The notes under the pieces are model-generated. The model was not told the DNA's origin, searched no databases, and saw nothing but the letters and a program-made list of their open reading frames with translations. A stretch of 35,372 bases of DNA from Chloroflexota bacterium (GTDB lineage: Bacteria > Chloroflexota > Dormibacteria > Dormibacterales > Dormibacteraceae). Shown piece by piece: positions 24,989 through 33,042 of the stretch (positions within the stretch are counted from its first letter, which is position 1; each line of letters begins with the position of its first letter). Location of the stretch: assembly GCA_005889495.1 (NCBI GenBank), contig VBHA01000173.1:1-35372 (forward strand), given 5' to 3'. The position numbers were made by a program, and so were the translations under genes.

Positions 24989-25507
24989 ATGCAGCTCCAC
25001 GACCTGAAGCCCGCACCCGGCTCGCGGCGCCGTCCCCAGCGCATCGGCCGCGGCACCGGGTCCGGCCGGGGCAAGACGTCCGGCCGCGGCCAGAAGGGCC
25101 AGAACGCGCGCAGCGAGGGCTTTCGACTCGGCTTCGAAGGCGGGCAGATGCCGCTGTCTCAGCGCCTCCCCAAGCTGCCCGGCTTCAAGAACCCGTTCAA
25201 GAAGATCTACACGGTGGTCAACGTCTCCAAGCTCAGCCGCTTCCAGGACGGCGCGAAGGTCGACGCCGAGGCGCTGGTCCAGGCCGGCCTGGCGCGAGGA
25301 GGCGTCCAGATCAAGATTTTGGGCGCCGGCAAGATCAAGCGCAAACTGGCCGTGGAGACGCATGCGATCAGCAACAGCGCGCGTGAGGCGATCGAGAAGG
25401 CCGGCGGGTCGGTGACCGTGCTGAACCAGAAGCCAGAACAAGAAGAACAGGAAGAAGAAACGAAGCCTGACAGCGAGTCTCCCCCAAAGGATCAGGAAAT
25501 CGAGTAA
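24989..25507 (+). CDS. rplO: 50S ribosomal protein L15
   Basis: Late-assembly 50S protein, 172 residues. MQLHDLKPAPGSRRRPQRIG, TSGRGQKGQNARS and GFEGGQMPLSQRLPKLPGFK are diagnostic. The last 25 residues form an extra Glu/Gln-rich acidic tail. ATG 24989 lies four bases after rpmD; secY follows after three bases. Confidence 0.96.
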   Translation: MQLHDLKPAPGSRRRPQRIGRGTGSGRGKTSGRGQKGQNARSEGFRLGFEGGQMPLSQRLPKLPGFKNPFKKIYTVVNVSKLSRFQDGAKVDAEALVQAGLARGGVQIKILGAGKIKRKLAVETHAISNSAREAIEKAGGSVTVLNQKPEQEEQEEETKPDSESPPKDQEIE

Positions 25508-25510
25508 CCG

Positions 25511-26706
25511 ATGAACCTCCTCGAGGCGCTCATCAACGCGATCCGGCTGCCGGAGCTCCGCAACAAGATCCTGTTCACGGGCGGCATCCTCGTCGTGTTC
25601 CGCTTGTTCGCCAACATCGCCATCCCCGAGGCCAACAAGACCGCGCTCGGCCTCCTCTTCAACCAGCAGGCCCTGCTCGGTCTGCTCGACCTCTTCTCGG
25701 GCGGCGGCCTGTCGCGGTTCAGCATCGTCGCGATGGGCATGAACCCCTACATCAACGCCACCATCATCATGCAGCTCATGACCGTGATCTCCGAGCGCAT
25801 CAAGGAGATCCAGAAAGAGGGCGAGATGGGTCGCCGGCGCATCCAGCGATGGAGCCGCTACCTCACGGTGGCCCTCGGGGCCGGCCAGGCGTACGGGTTC
25901 ACGGTCACGGTGTCTCGTTGATCATCTTCGCGGGCATCATCGGCCGCGGACCGCAGGGCGTCACGGCCGTGTTCGGCGCCCACACCACCGGCGGCGGTCT
26001 GGCCGACTACGTCCCCTTCATCATCTTCGGCCTCATCGCGCTGGGCATGACCGCGGTGATCATCGAGGTCCAGCAGGCCGTGAGGAAGATCCCGATCCAG
26101 TCGGCGCAGCGTGTCGCGGGCGGGCGCGAGGTGGGGCGGAGGGCGAGCTTCCTGCCGCTGCGCGTCAACCACGCGGGCGTGATCCCGATCATCTTCGCGA
26201 TCTCGGTGATGTTCTTACCGACCATCATCGCCAACTACTTCACCGGCGCGCCGCCGAACACCTGGTACTACAACGCCGCCGCGTGGGTGCGAGGCAACTT
26301 CTCGCCGAGCACGCCCAACGTCCCCATGGCGATCACTTACAACGCGCTCTACTTCCTCTTCACGTTCGGCTTCACGTACTTCTACACGGCGATCACGTTC
26401 GACGTGAACGACGTGGCCGACAACCTTAAACGCTATTCCAGCTTCATCCCGGGAATCCGCCCGGGACGTCCGACCGCGGACTACCTGCAGGCGGTGATGA
26501 ACCGGGTCACGTTCGTGGGCGCGATCTTCCTCGGGTTCATAACTGTCATCCTGCCCATCGCCACGTCCAAGATCTCCGGGATCAACCAGCAGCAGATGTA
26601 CCTGGGTGGCACCGCCATCCTGATCGTCGTCGGCGTCGCGCTGGACACGATGAAGCAGCTGCAGACGCAGCTGGTAATGCGCCAGTACCGCGGCTTCATC
26701 AAATGA
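25511..26706 (+). pseudogene. secY: secY, frameshifted with loss of the fourth transmembrane region
   Basis: SecY is the channel subunit of the Sec translocon. Here it is in two frames. 25511-25921 encodes the N-terminal part: MNLLEALINAIRLPELRNKI, GLLDLFSGGGLSRFSIVAMG, NPYINATIIMQLMTVI, then GQAYGFTVTV followed by SR and a stop. The rest, from SLIIFAGIIGRGP to the end RQYRGFIK, continues from about 25915 in another frame. Family members have about 45-60 residues between these parts, including the TM4 segment with (M)WLGExITxRGIGNG; these are missing, and the net loss is 3n+1 bases. Upstream ACGGTG at 25906-25911 matches the bases expected in the lost GNGVS codons, suggesting a microhomology deletion. 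Either an assembly error or a dead copy, since secY is essential. Confidence 0.88.
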
Positions 26707-26783
26707 ACCTGGTGTTGTACAGCTCTTCCTCTTCCCCATTCATGGGGAAGTACCCGGCGAAGCCGGGGGATGGGGCCCGATGA
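26703..26783 (+). CDS. 26-codon ORF before adk, remnant of the original adk start
   Basis: ATG 26703 overlaps the secY stop (ATGA), the usual spacing in this operon, and encodes MNLVLYS, nearly the first residues of Adk (MNLLLYG). After seven codons the reading runs into the palindromic element in another phase and ends at TGA 26781-26783, which overlaps the real adk ATG (ATGA). It may be translated and carry ribosomes from secY to adk. I infer it is the displaced 5' end of adk, not a functional peptide gene. Confidence 0.45.
   Translation: MNLVLYSSSSSPFMGKYPAKPGDGAR
26731..26776 (+). repeat. Double-hairpin palindromic element, copy 3 (before adk)
   Basis: Hairpin 1: CTTCCCC (26731-26737), loop ATTCAT, GGGGAAG (26744-26750). 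Hairpin 2: CCCGGC (26753-26758), loop GAA, GCCGGG (26762-26767). Tail GGATGGGGC. Both stems are perfect. It lies between imperfect 21-base direct repeats of the adk start (26703-26723 and 26780-26800, 16 of 21 identical). Confidence 0.8.
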
Positions 26784-27418
26784 ACCTCCTCCTGTACGGC
26801 GCCCCCGGTAGTGGCAAGGGGACCCAGGCCAACATGCTGCGCTCGCACTTCGGCATCCCGCACATCGCCACCGGCGACATGCTGCGCGCCGAGATCGCGG
26901 CCGGCACGCCGCTTGGCAGGCAGGCGCAGCCCATCCTCGCGGCCGGCAAGTACGTCTCCGACGACATCATGATCGAGGTCGTCCGCGGCCGCCTCGGCCG
27001 GCCCGACTGCGAACCAGGCTTCATCATGGACGGCTTCCCGCGCACCGTTCCCCAGGCCGTGGCCCTCGACGGCCTGATGGCCGACCTTGGCAAGCGCTTT
27101 GACCGGGTCATCTACCTCGAAGTACCGGTCGATGAGCTCCTGCACCGCCTCTCGGGCCGCCTGGTCTGCCCCCAGTGCCAGCGCACGTACCCGCCTCAGA
27201 CGAGCGCGTGCGAGGCCGACGGCAGCGAGCTTGCGCAGCGCGAGGACGACAAGCCGGAGGCCGTGCGGCCGAGGATCGAGATCTACCTCGAGAAGACGGT
27301 CCCGGTCCTCGACCACTACCGAGGCGGGGGCCTGGTTTCCGAGATCGACGGCCGGGGGACAATCGAAGACATAAGCCGCCAGGTGCTGGCGGCCGCCAAC
27401 GGGAAAGTCAGAGCATGA
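26780..27418 (+). CDS. adk: Adenylate kinase
   Basis: Interconverts ATP + AMP and 2 ADP, 212 residues. The P-loop GAPGSGKGTQ is at 7-16, the AMP-binding ATGDMLRAEI at 30-39 and DGFPRT at 84-89. The long LID domain carries a zinc site C130, C133, C144 and D147, the three-Cys/one-Asp pattern of Gram-positive enzymes. The frame is open upstream through the palindromic element but has no start codon there, so ATG 26780 is used. The tail GGATGGGG is a weak ribosome site. The stop overlaps the map ATG (ATGA). Confidence 0.96.
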   Translation: MNLLLYGAPGSGKGTQANMLRSHFGIPHIATGDMLRAEIAAGTPLGRQAQPILAAGKYVSDDIMIEVVRGRLGRPDCEPGFIMDGFPRTVPQAVALDGLMADLGKRFDRVIYLEVPVDELLHRLSGRLVCPQCQRTYPPQTSACEADGSELAQREDDKPEAVRPRIEIYLEKTVPVLDHYRGGGLVSEIDGRGTIEDISRQVLAAANGKVRA

Positions 27419-28170
27419 TCAACCTCAAAACCGCCCATGAGATAGACCTGATGGCTCGTGCCGGAACGCTGCTCGCGTCGGTGCTCCCTCCTCTCAAGGA
27501 GGCGTGCCGGCCAGGGGTCAAGACGGCCGAGCTCGACCGCATCGCCGACAGGCTGATCCGGGCCGGCGGGGCCACCCCCGGCTTCCTGGGCTACCACGGC
27601 TTCCCCAAATCGATCTGCGTGTCCATCAACGACGAAGCGGTGCACGGGATCCCGGGGAGCCGGAAGATCGCCGAGGGCGACCTGGTGAGCCTCGACCTCG
27701 GGTTGGTCCTGGAGGGTTTCTGGGCCGACGTCGGGATCACGGTCGGGGTGGGCAAGATCACTCCGGAGGCCGCCCGCCTGCTGAAGGTCACCGAGCAGGC
27801 CCTGTACATCGGCATCGACAAGGCCCGGCCGGGCGGCCACCTGGGCGACATCTCGGCCGCGATCCAGAAGCACGTCGAGAGCAACGGCTTCTCGGTCATC
27901 CGCCAGTTCGTGGGCCACGGCATCGGCCGCCAGATGCACGAGGACCCCCAGGTGCCCAACTTCGGCACCCCCGGGACCCCGCCCAGGCTCAAGCCCGGGA
28001 TGACCCTGGCGATCGAGCCCATGGTCAACGCCGGCACCCACGACGTGTACATGAAGCCGGACGGGTGGACGATCTGCACCGCCGACGGTGCCCTGTCCGC
28101 CTATTTTGAGCACACCGTCGCTATCACGGAAAAGGGGCCTGTCGTGCTCACCAAAGGGGCCCTGGACTGA
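27415..28170 (+). CDS. map: Methionine aminopeptidase, type I
   Basis: Removes the initiator methionine from nascent proteins, 251 residues. The five metal ligands are present: D94, D105, H168, E201 and E232, along with substrate-pocket H77 and H175. Motifs: [39 protein letters not shown] and FEHTVAI. No N-terminal SH3-binding zinc extension, so subclass Ia. Coupled to adk by a four-base overlap. Confidence 0.96.
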   Translation: MINLKTAHEIDLMARAGTLLASVLPPLKEACRPGVKTAELDRIADRLIRAGGATPGFLGYHGFPKSICVSINDEAVHGIPGSRKIAEGDLVSLDLGLVLEGFWADVGITVGVGKITPEAARLLKVTEQALYIGIDKARPGGHLGDISAAIQKHVESNGFSVIRQFVGHGIGRQMHEDPQVPNFGTPGTPPRLKPGMTLAIEPMVNAGTHDVYMKPDGWTICTADGALSAYFEHTVAITEKGPVVLTKGALD

Positions 28171-28188
28171 ACTCGAGCCAGCCTTTGG

Positions 28189-28194
28189 TATACT
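28189..28194 (+). promoter_or_regulatory. -10 element TATACT for a leaderless infA transcript
   Basis: TATACT ends eight bases before the GTG start at 28203, so the message would begin at or next to that codon. No Shine-Dalgarno sequence is seen. The surrounding TTTGGTATACTCGC closely matches the rpsL promoter (TTGGGTATACTCAT at 11334-11347). A weak CTGAAC at 28167-28172 is the best -35 candidate. Confidence 0.45.
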
Positions 28195-28202
28195 CGCGTT
28201 TC

Positions 28203-28418
28203 GTGCCCCAACGCCCCCCACTCGTGAAGGGGGTCGTGGTGGAGCCTCTTCCCAATGGTGTCTATCGGGTCGAGCTCGAGAACGGGGCCAAGGTCCTCGC
28301 TCACGTCGCCGATCGTGCGGGCACCCATTTCACCCGGCTTCTGGCCGGAGACAAGGTGGGGGTCGAGCTCGCGACCAGCGACCGATCGCGGGGACGAATT
28401 CGAGAGATTTGGAGATGA
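28203..28418 (+). CDS. infA: Translation initiation factor IF-1
   Basis: OB-fold factor that occupies the 30S A site during initiation, 71 residues. [40 protein letters not shown], then [19 protein letters not shown], follow the family. The usual SGKMR before the H(Y/F)xRxL segment is replaced by DRAGT, a small divergence in the rRNA-binding loop. GTG 28203 gives the family length; a TTG at 28185 in the same frame lies inside the promoter. The stop overlaps rpmJ. Confidence 0.92.
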   Translation: MPQRPPLVKGVVVEPLPNGVYRVELENGAKVLAHVADRAGTHFTRLLAGDKVGVELATSDRSRGRIREIWR

Positions 28419-28531
28419 AGGTACGTCCGTCGGTCAAGAAGATGTGTCCGAGCTGCCGTGTGATCAAGCGCAACGGGGTGGTCCGCGTGATCTGCTCCAA
28501 GACGCCAAAGCACAAGCAGCGCCAGGGTTAG
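28415..28531 (+). CDS. rpmJ: 50S ribosomal protein L36
   Basis: Smallest 50S protein, 38 residues. [20 protein letters not shown] and [14 protein letters not shown] contain the zinc ligands C11, C14, C27 and H33. ATG 28415 overlaps the infA stop (ATGA) and follows TTTGGAG. The zinc-binding form agrees with the zinc-type S14. Confidence 0.95.
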   Translation: MKVRPSVKKMCPSCRVIKRNGVVRVICSKTPKHKQRQG

Positions 28532-28539
28532 GAGAGTAG

Positions 28540-28938
28540 ATGGCGAGAATCGCCGGCGTCGACATACCTCCGTCCAAGCGCGTCATCGTGTCGCTGACGT
28601 ACATCCACGGCATCGGCGACACGACCGCGAAAAAGATCCTCAAGCTGGCCAACATCGACGGCAACAAGCGGACCAAGGACCTGCCGGAAGACGAGGTCGC
28701 CCGGCTCCGCCAGGCCATCGACCGCCTCGCCAGCGCCAAGGACATCCTGATCGAAGGCGACCTCCGACGCGAGGTCGCGATGAACATCAAGCGGCTGACC
28801 GAGATCGGCTCGTACCGCGGCCAGCGGCACCGCCGCGGCCTCCCCGTCCGTGGCCAGCGCACGCGCACCAACGCGCGCAGCCGGCGCGGGCCCAAGCGCG
28901 CGGTCGCGGGCAAGAAGAAGGTCAAGGCGGGCAAGTAG
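28540..28938 (+). CDS. rpsM: 30S ribosomal protein S13
   Basis: Head protein forming bridges to the 50S subunit, 132 residues. [20 protein letters not shown], then GIG, and the C-terminal [20 protein letters not shown] are typical. ATG 28540 follows TTAGGAGAG. The TAG shares one base with the rpsK GTG. Confidence 0.97.
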   Translation: MARIAGVDIPPSKRVIVSLTYIHGIGDTTAKKILKLANIDGNKRTKDLPEDEVARLRQAIDRLASAKDILIEGDLRREVAMNIKRLTEIGSYRGQRHRRGLPVRGQRTRTNARSRRGPKRAVAGKKKVKAGK

Positions 28939-29330
28939 TGACCAAGAAGAAGGTCGTCCGCACCCGGCGCCGCGAGCGCAAGAACGTGGTCAACGGGCAG
29001 GCTCACATCCAGAGCACGTTCAACAACACGATCATCTCGATCAGCGACGTCGACGGCAACGTCATCGCCTGGGGCTCCGCGGGCGCGCAGGGCTTCAAGG
29101 GCAGCCGGAAGTCGACGCCGTTCGCCGCGCAGACGACCGCCGAGACGACCGCCAAGAAGGCGCTCGAGCACGGCATGCGCTCGATCGAGGTGTTCGTCCG
29201 TGGGCCCGGCGCAGGCCGGGAGGCGGCGATCCGCTCGCTGCAGGCCACCGGGCTGGAGGTCAGCGCGATCACCGACGTGACCCCGATCCCGCACAACGGG
29301 TGCCGCCCACCCAAGCGGCGGAGGGTTTAG
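28938..29330 (+). CDS. rpsK: 30S ribosomal protein S11
   Basis: Platform protein lining the E-site mRNA path, 130 residues. [20 protein letters not shown], then [10 protein letters not shown], and [18 protein letters not shown] are diagnostic. GTG 28938 overlaps the rpsM stop by one base. Confidence 0.97.
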   Translation: MTKKKVVRTRRRERKNVVNGQAHIQSTFNNTIISISDVDGNVIAWGSAGAQGFKGSRKSTPFAAQTTAETTAKKALEHGMRSIEVFVRGPGAGREAAIRSLQATGLEVSAITDVTPIPHNGCRPPKRRRV

Positions 29331-29333
29331 CGC

Positions 29334-29954
29334 ATGGCCAACTACAGCGGCCCGGTCTGCCGCTTCTGCCGCCGCGAGGGCGCCAAGCTCTACCTCAAGG
29401 GCGAGCGCTGCTACACGCCGAAGTGCGCCATCGAGCGCCGCGCGTTCGCGCCCGGCATGCACGGCCAGGCGCGGAAGCGCAAGACGTCGGACTACGGCCT
29501 GCAGCTGCGCGCGAAGCAGAAGGCTCGCCGCATCTACGGCCTGCTCGAGAAGCAGTTCCGCAACTACTTCGACCAGGCGTCCAACGAACCGGGCGTGACA
29601 GGACTGAACCTGCTCCGCCACCTCGAGCTGCGCCTCGACAACGTGGTCTACCGGATCGGGCTGGGCAGCTCGCGCAAGCAGGCTCGCCAGCTCGTGACGC
29701 ACCGCCACTTCGAGGTGAACGGCAAGCTCGTGAACGTACCGTCCTTCCAGGTGAAGCCCGGCGACGAGCTCAAGGTGAAGGGTTCGGACGGCGTTTTCGA
29801 CGTGGTGCTGGAGGCGTCCAAGGTGCGCCCGGTGCCCTCATGGCTTTCCTTCAACACGGACGAAAAGTCCGCCAAGATCCTCGCCCGCCCCGAGCGCCAC
29901 GAGATGGAGTCCGGGGTCGAGGAACAGTTGATCGTCGAGTTCTATTCACGGTAG
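29334..29954 (+). CDS. rpsD: 30S ribosomal protein S4, zinc-containing form
   Basis: 16S assembly initiator, 206 residues. The N-terminus has a four-Cys zinc site: VCRFCRR and RCYTPKCAIERR. The S4 RNA-binding domain reads RLDNVVYRIGLGSSRKQARQ, then LVTHRHFEVNGKLV. Ends with the common VEEQLIVEFYSR. ATG 29334 is three bases after rpsK. Confidence 0.97.
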   Translation: MANYSGPVCRFCRREGAKLYLKGERCYTPKCAIERRAFAPGMHGQARKRKTSDYGLQLRAKQKARRIYGLLEKQFRNYFDQASNEPGVTGLNLLRHLELRLDNVVYRIGLGSSRKQARQLVTHRHFEVNGKLVNVPSFQVKPGDELKVKGSDGVFDVVLEASKVRPVPSWLSFNTDEKSAKILARPERHEMESGVEEQLIVEFYSR

Positions 29955-29974
29955 TCGGAGGTAATTGATCCCAG

Positions 29975-30943
29975 TTGGCAATTGACACGCAGATGACTGT
30001 GACCCCCCAGGTCCGCAAGCTCGAGACGAGCGCGAACTACGGCAAGTTCGACATCGAGCCCCTCGACCCGGGGTTTGGCACGACGCTCGGCAACACGCTG
30101 CGCCGCGTGCTGCTGTCTTCGCTGTGGGGCGCGGCGGTCACCTCGATCCAGATCGACGGTGTCGCCCACGAGTTCACCGCGATCCCGCACGTCAAGGAAG
30201 ACGTGACCGAGGTGATCCTCAACCTGAAGAAGCTTCGCTTGAAGGCCTTCACGGACGACCCGATCACGCTCACGCTCGACGTCAAGGGGCCCGCCGACGT
30301 GCGCGCGTCGCACATCCAGGCCACCTCCGACGTGGAGATCGTCAACCCTGACCTGTACATCTGCACGCTCGCGGCCAAGGGCCACCTGCGGATGGAGCTC
30401 AACGTCGAGAAGGGCAAGGGCTACGTCCCGGCCGAGCGCAACAAGCGCGAGGGCCAGCCGATCGGGGTGATCCCGATCGACTCGATCTTCTCCCCCGTGG
30501 AGAAGGCGAACTTCGTCGTCGAGAAGACCCGTGTCGGCCAGTCGACGGACTACGACAAGCTCATCATCGAGGTCTGGACCGACGGGACGATGTCGCCCGA
30601 GGAGGCGGTCAGCCACTCGGCCGAGCTCTTCACGCAGCACCTCAGCCTGTTCGTCGGCTTCAACGCGGCGATCCAGAAGCACGAGCAGGAGTTGCGCGGC
30701 GAGAAGACAGGCCAGAACCGGCTGATGGACACGCCCATCGAGGAGCTGGACCTGTCGGTCCGGGCGTTCAACTGCCTCAAGGCGAACGAGATCCAGACTG
30801 TCGGCCAGCTCCTGCAGAAGCGCGAGGAAGAGCTCCTGGCGCTGCGCAACTTCGGCCGCAAGTCGCTGGATGAGATCAAGGAGAAGCTCGTCGAGAAGGG
30901 CTTCATCAAGCCCGAAGAGATGGGCACGGTCCTGCGCGGCTAG
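29975..30943 (+). CDS. rpoA: DNA-directed RNA polymerase subunit alpha
   Basis: Scaffold subunit of RNA polymerase, 322 residues. The N-terminal dimer domain has LDPGFGTTLGNTLRRVLLSS; the C-terminal DNA-binding domain has LSVRAFNCLKANEIQTVGQL and LRNFGRKSLDEIKEKL. TTG 29975 is chosen as start with GGAGG about 13 bases upstream; ATG 29993 is the alternative. Length is normal. rplQ follows after nine bases. Confidence 0.97.
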   Translation: MAIDTQMTVTPQVRKLETSANYGKFDIEPLDPGFGTTLGNTLRRVLLSSLWGAAVTSIQIDGVAHEFTAIPHVKEDVTEVILNLKKLRLKAFTDDPITLTLDVKGPADVRASHIQATSDVEIVNPDLYICTLAAKGHLRMELNVEKGKGYVPAERNKREGQPIGVIPIDSIFSPVEKANFVVEKTRVGQSTDYDKLIIEVWTDGTMSPEEAVSHSAELFTQHLSLFVGFNAAIQKHEQELRGEKTGQNRLMDTPIEELDLSVRAFNCLKANEIQTVGQLLQKREEELLALRNFGRKSLDEIKEKLVEKGFIKPEEMGTVLRG

Positions 30944-30952
30944 AGGGACCGA

Positions 30953-31312
30953 TTGCGACATCAGAAGAGCGGCCGCCACTTCAACCGCGACACCGACGCC
31001 CGCAAGGCGTTGATGCGCAACCTCTGCACGTCGCTGCTCGAGAGCCCGAGCGGACGAATCACCACGACCGAGGCGCGCGCCAAGGAGCTTCGGCGATGGG
31101 TCGAGAGGCTGATCACGACGGCCAAGGACGGCGACGTCAACGCCCGGCGCCGCGTGAGCCAGGAGATCTCGAAGCCGGAGGTGGTGGAGAGGCTGTTCGC
31201 CAACCTCGTGCCGCGCCTGGCGGAGCGGCCGGGCGGCTACACGCGAATCATCCACAAGGGCCCGCGATTGGGCGACGCGGCGCCGATGGTGATCATCGAA
31301 CTCGTCGATTAA
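30953..31312 (+). CDS. rplQ: 50S ribosomal protein L17
   Basis: Exit-tunnel rim protein, 119 residues. RHQKSGRHFNRDTDARKALM, then RNL, and GRITTTEARAKELRRWVERL are diagnostic; the end GGYTRIIHKGPRLGDAAPMV, then IIELVD, is complete. TTG 30953 follows the AGAGGG at the rpoA stop. Confidence 0.96.
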   Translation: MRHQKSGRHFNRDTDARKALMRNLCTSLLESPSGRITTTEARAKELRRWVERLITTAKDGDVNARRRVSQEISKPEVVERLFANLVPRLAERPGGYTRIIHKGPRLGDAAPMVIIELVD

Positions 31313-31330
31313 CAACTGAATATAAAAGTC

Positions 31331-32113
31331 GTGCTGGAGTACGACGGGTCGAGCTTCGCCGGCTGGCAGCTTCAACGGAAAAAGGTCCTCCCCATTCATG
31401 GGGAGGTGGCCCGAAGGGCCGGAGGGGCTGGGCCGGAGGAACAGGGGCTGCGGACGGTGGAGGGAGAGCTTCGGAACGCCTTGCGCTCGATCACCGGCCA
31501 GGAGCTCGTGGTCTACGCCGCGGGCCGCACCGACGCGGGCGCGCACGCTGAAGGCCAGGTGGCGAGCTTCCACACTGACGGGCGCATAGCGCCTCGCCGC
31601 CTGGTGGCGGCGCTCAACGCCCGCCTCCCGGCGGACGTCGCCGTGCTCTCGGCTGAAGAGGTGCCGGAAGGATTCCACGCCCGTTACTCGGCTCGCTGGC
31701 GGCGGTACCGGTACCGCTACCTGGACCGCCCGGCCAGGCCGGCCCTCGACCGGGGGCGGTGCTGGCACGTGCGGTCGGCCCTGGACGTGGAGGCGATGGC
31801 GGCGGCGGCGGGCGCCTTGGTCGGCAAGCACGACTGGACCAGCTACTGCTCGGCCTCCGAGCCGGAGCGCGATCGGGTGCGCGAGATGCGCTCCGCCCGC
31901 GTCGCGCGGCGAGGGGAGTTCGTCGAGCTGGAGCTGGTCGCGGAGGGCTTCCTGCGGGGCCTGGTGCGCAGCCTCGCGGGCGCACTGGCCGAGGTGGGCC
32001 GCGGTGAGCGGCCGCCGGAGTGGGTGGGAAAGGTCCTTCGAGCGCGGGACCGCCGGCAGGCGCCGCGCACGGCGCCCGCGGGAGGGCTGACCTTGATGGA
32101 AGTGATTTACTAG
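31331..32113 (+). CDS. truA: tRNA pseudouridine(38-40) synthase with an inserted palindromic element
   Basis: Modifies U38-U40 of tRNA anticodon arms. GTG 31331 gives 260 residues; the catalytic Asp is D68 in AGRTDAGAHA. Other landmarks: VLEYDGSSFAGWQLQ at the start, FHARYSARWRRYRYRYLD, FLRGLVRSLAGAL. After WQLQ (11-15) about 22 residues (RKKVLPIHGEVARRAGGAGP and the next two) interrupt the family sequence before QGLRTVEGEL; 15 of them are the double-hairpin element. The family usually has about five more residues at the N-terminus (NIKVV is encoded upstream in frame), so a CTG at 31316 may be the true start. Confidence 0.93.
   Translation: MLEYDGSSFAGWQLQRKKVLPIHGEVARRAGGAGPEEQGLRTVEGELRNALRSITGQELVVYAAGRTDAGAHAEGQVASFHTDGRIAPRRLVAALNARLPADVAVLSAEEVPEGFHARYSARWRRYRYRYLDRPARPALDRGRCWHVRSALDVEAMAAAAGALVGKHDWTSYCSASEPERDRVREMRSARVARRGEFVELELVAEGFLRGLVRSLAGALAEVGRGERPPEWVGKVLRARDRRQAPRTAPAGGLTLMEVIY
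31387..31429 (+). repeat. Double-hairpin palindromic element, copy 4 (inside truA)
   Basis: Hairpin 1: CCTCCCC (31387-31393), loop ATTCAT, GGGGAGG (31400-31406). Hairpin 2: GGCCC (31408-31412), loop GAA, GGGCC (31416-31420). Tail GGAGGGGCT (31421-31429). It shares the 14-base core CCCCATTCATGGGG exactly with copy 3. Inserted in frame, so truA stays open. Confidence 0.85.
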
Positions 32114-32124
32114 GACATTCGAAT

Positions 32125-32589
32125 TTGAGCAAACAGAAGACGTGGACCGCGAAAGCGGCGGATCTGAAGAGCGACTGGTTTGTCGTCGATGCGACAGACC
32201 AGGTCCTCGGCCGCCTGGCGTCAGGCGTGGCCGCGATCCTGCGCGGCAAGCACAAGCCCACGTACACACCCCACCTCAACACCGGCGACCACGTGGTCGT
32301 GATCAACGCCGCGAAGGTGAAAGTCACCGGAAGCAAGCTGCAGACCAAGACCTACACCCGCTACACCGGCTACCCCGGCGGTCTGCGCAAGCGCAGCCTG
32401 GAAAAGGCGCAGGAGCTCGACCCGACGTTCCCGGTGACGACCGCGGTCCGCGGCATGCTGCAGAGGAACACCCTGGGCGCCGACATGCTCAAGCGCCTCC
32501 GCGTCTACGCCGGCGCGGAACACGGCCATGCGGCGCAGAAACCGAAGGTTCTGTCCTTCGACGCAAAAGGAAACTTGAAGATTGGCTGA
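32125..32589 (+). CDS. rplM: 50S ribosomal protein L13
   Basis: Early 50S assembly protein, 154 residues from TTG 32125. [20 protein letters not shown], then [20 protein letters not shown], and the [12 protein letters not shown] motif are diagnostic. AGGA at 32112-32115, in the truA stop region, is a suitable ribosome site. A frame open upstream through truA is spurious. The end overlaps rpsI by eight bases. Confidence 0.96.
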   Translation: MSKQKTWTAKAADLKSDWFVVDATDQVLGRLASGVAAILRGKHKPTYTPHLNTGDHVVVINAAKVKVTGSKLQTKTYTRYTGYPGGLRKRSLEKAQELDPTFPVTTAVRGMLQRNTLGADMLKRLRVYAGAEHGHAAQKPKVLSFDAKGNLKIG

Positions 32590-32974
32590 CAACCTCAACC
32601 ACGCCACGGGCCGCCGCAAGAACGCGATCGCCCGCGTCCGTCTGACCCCGGGCGAAGGCCGGGTCACCGTCAACGACAAAGACCCGCTGGCCTACCTGGG
32701 CCGCCGTGTGCTGGAGATGGCCGCGCTTGCGCCCCTCCGGGTCACCGGCACCCAGCGCAAGTTCGACGTCACGGTGAAGGTCGTCGGCGGCGGGAGCAGC
32801 GGCCAGGCGGGAGCGATCGCCCACGGCATCGCGCGCGCGCTCTGTCGCTACGACCCGGATTTCCGCCCCCCGCTCAAGAAGGCGGGCCTGCTCACGCGCG
32901 ACGCGCGCATGAAGGAGCGCAAGAAGTACGGACTGAAGAGGGCGAGGAAGGCTCCCCAGTACACCAAGCGCTAG
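32582..32974 (+). CDS. rpsI: 30S ribosomal protein S9
   Basis: Head protein whose C-terminal tail reaches the P-site tRNA, 130 residues. [34 protein letters not shown] and the end [16 protein letters not shown] (final basic KR) are all present. TTG 32582 lies within the rplM end after AAAGGAA. This is the last ribosomal gene of the cluster; no clear terminator follows. Confidence 0.97.
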   Translation: MADNLNHATGRRKNAIARVRLTPGEGRVTVNDKDPLAYLGRRVLEMAALAPLRVTGTQRKFDVTVKVVGGGSSGQAGAIAHGIARALCRYDPDFRPPLKKAGLLTRDARMKERKKYGLKRARKAPQYTKR

Positions 32975-33042
32975 ACCGGACCCTGGTCTGGCCCGACTGC
33001 CAGAACACACGCGACCTGGGCGGCCTTCCGCTGCGCGGAGGC

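Noticed and set aside
25511-26706. Programmed frameshifting as an explanation for the two secY frames
   Set aside because: Restoring the frame would still leave out the TM4 segment, and no slippery sequence or stimulatory hairpin is evident at the junction.
29942-32269. A 775-codon open frame antisense to rpoA, rplQ and truA
   Set aside because: It crosses three certain genes on the other strand and shows only low-complexity charged sequence.
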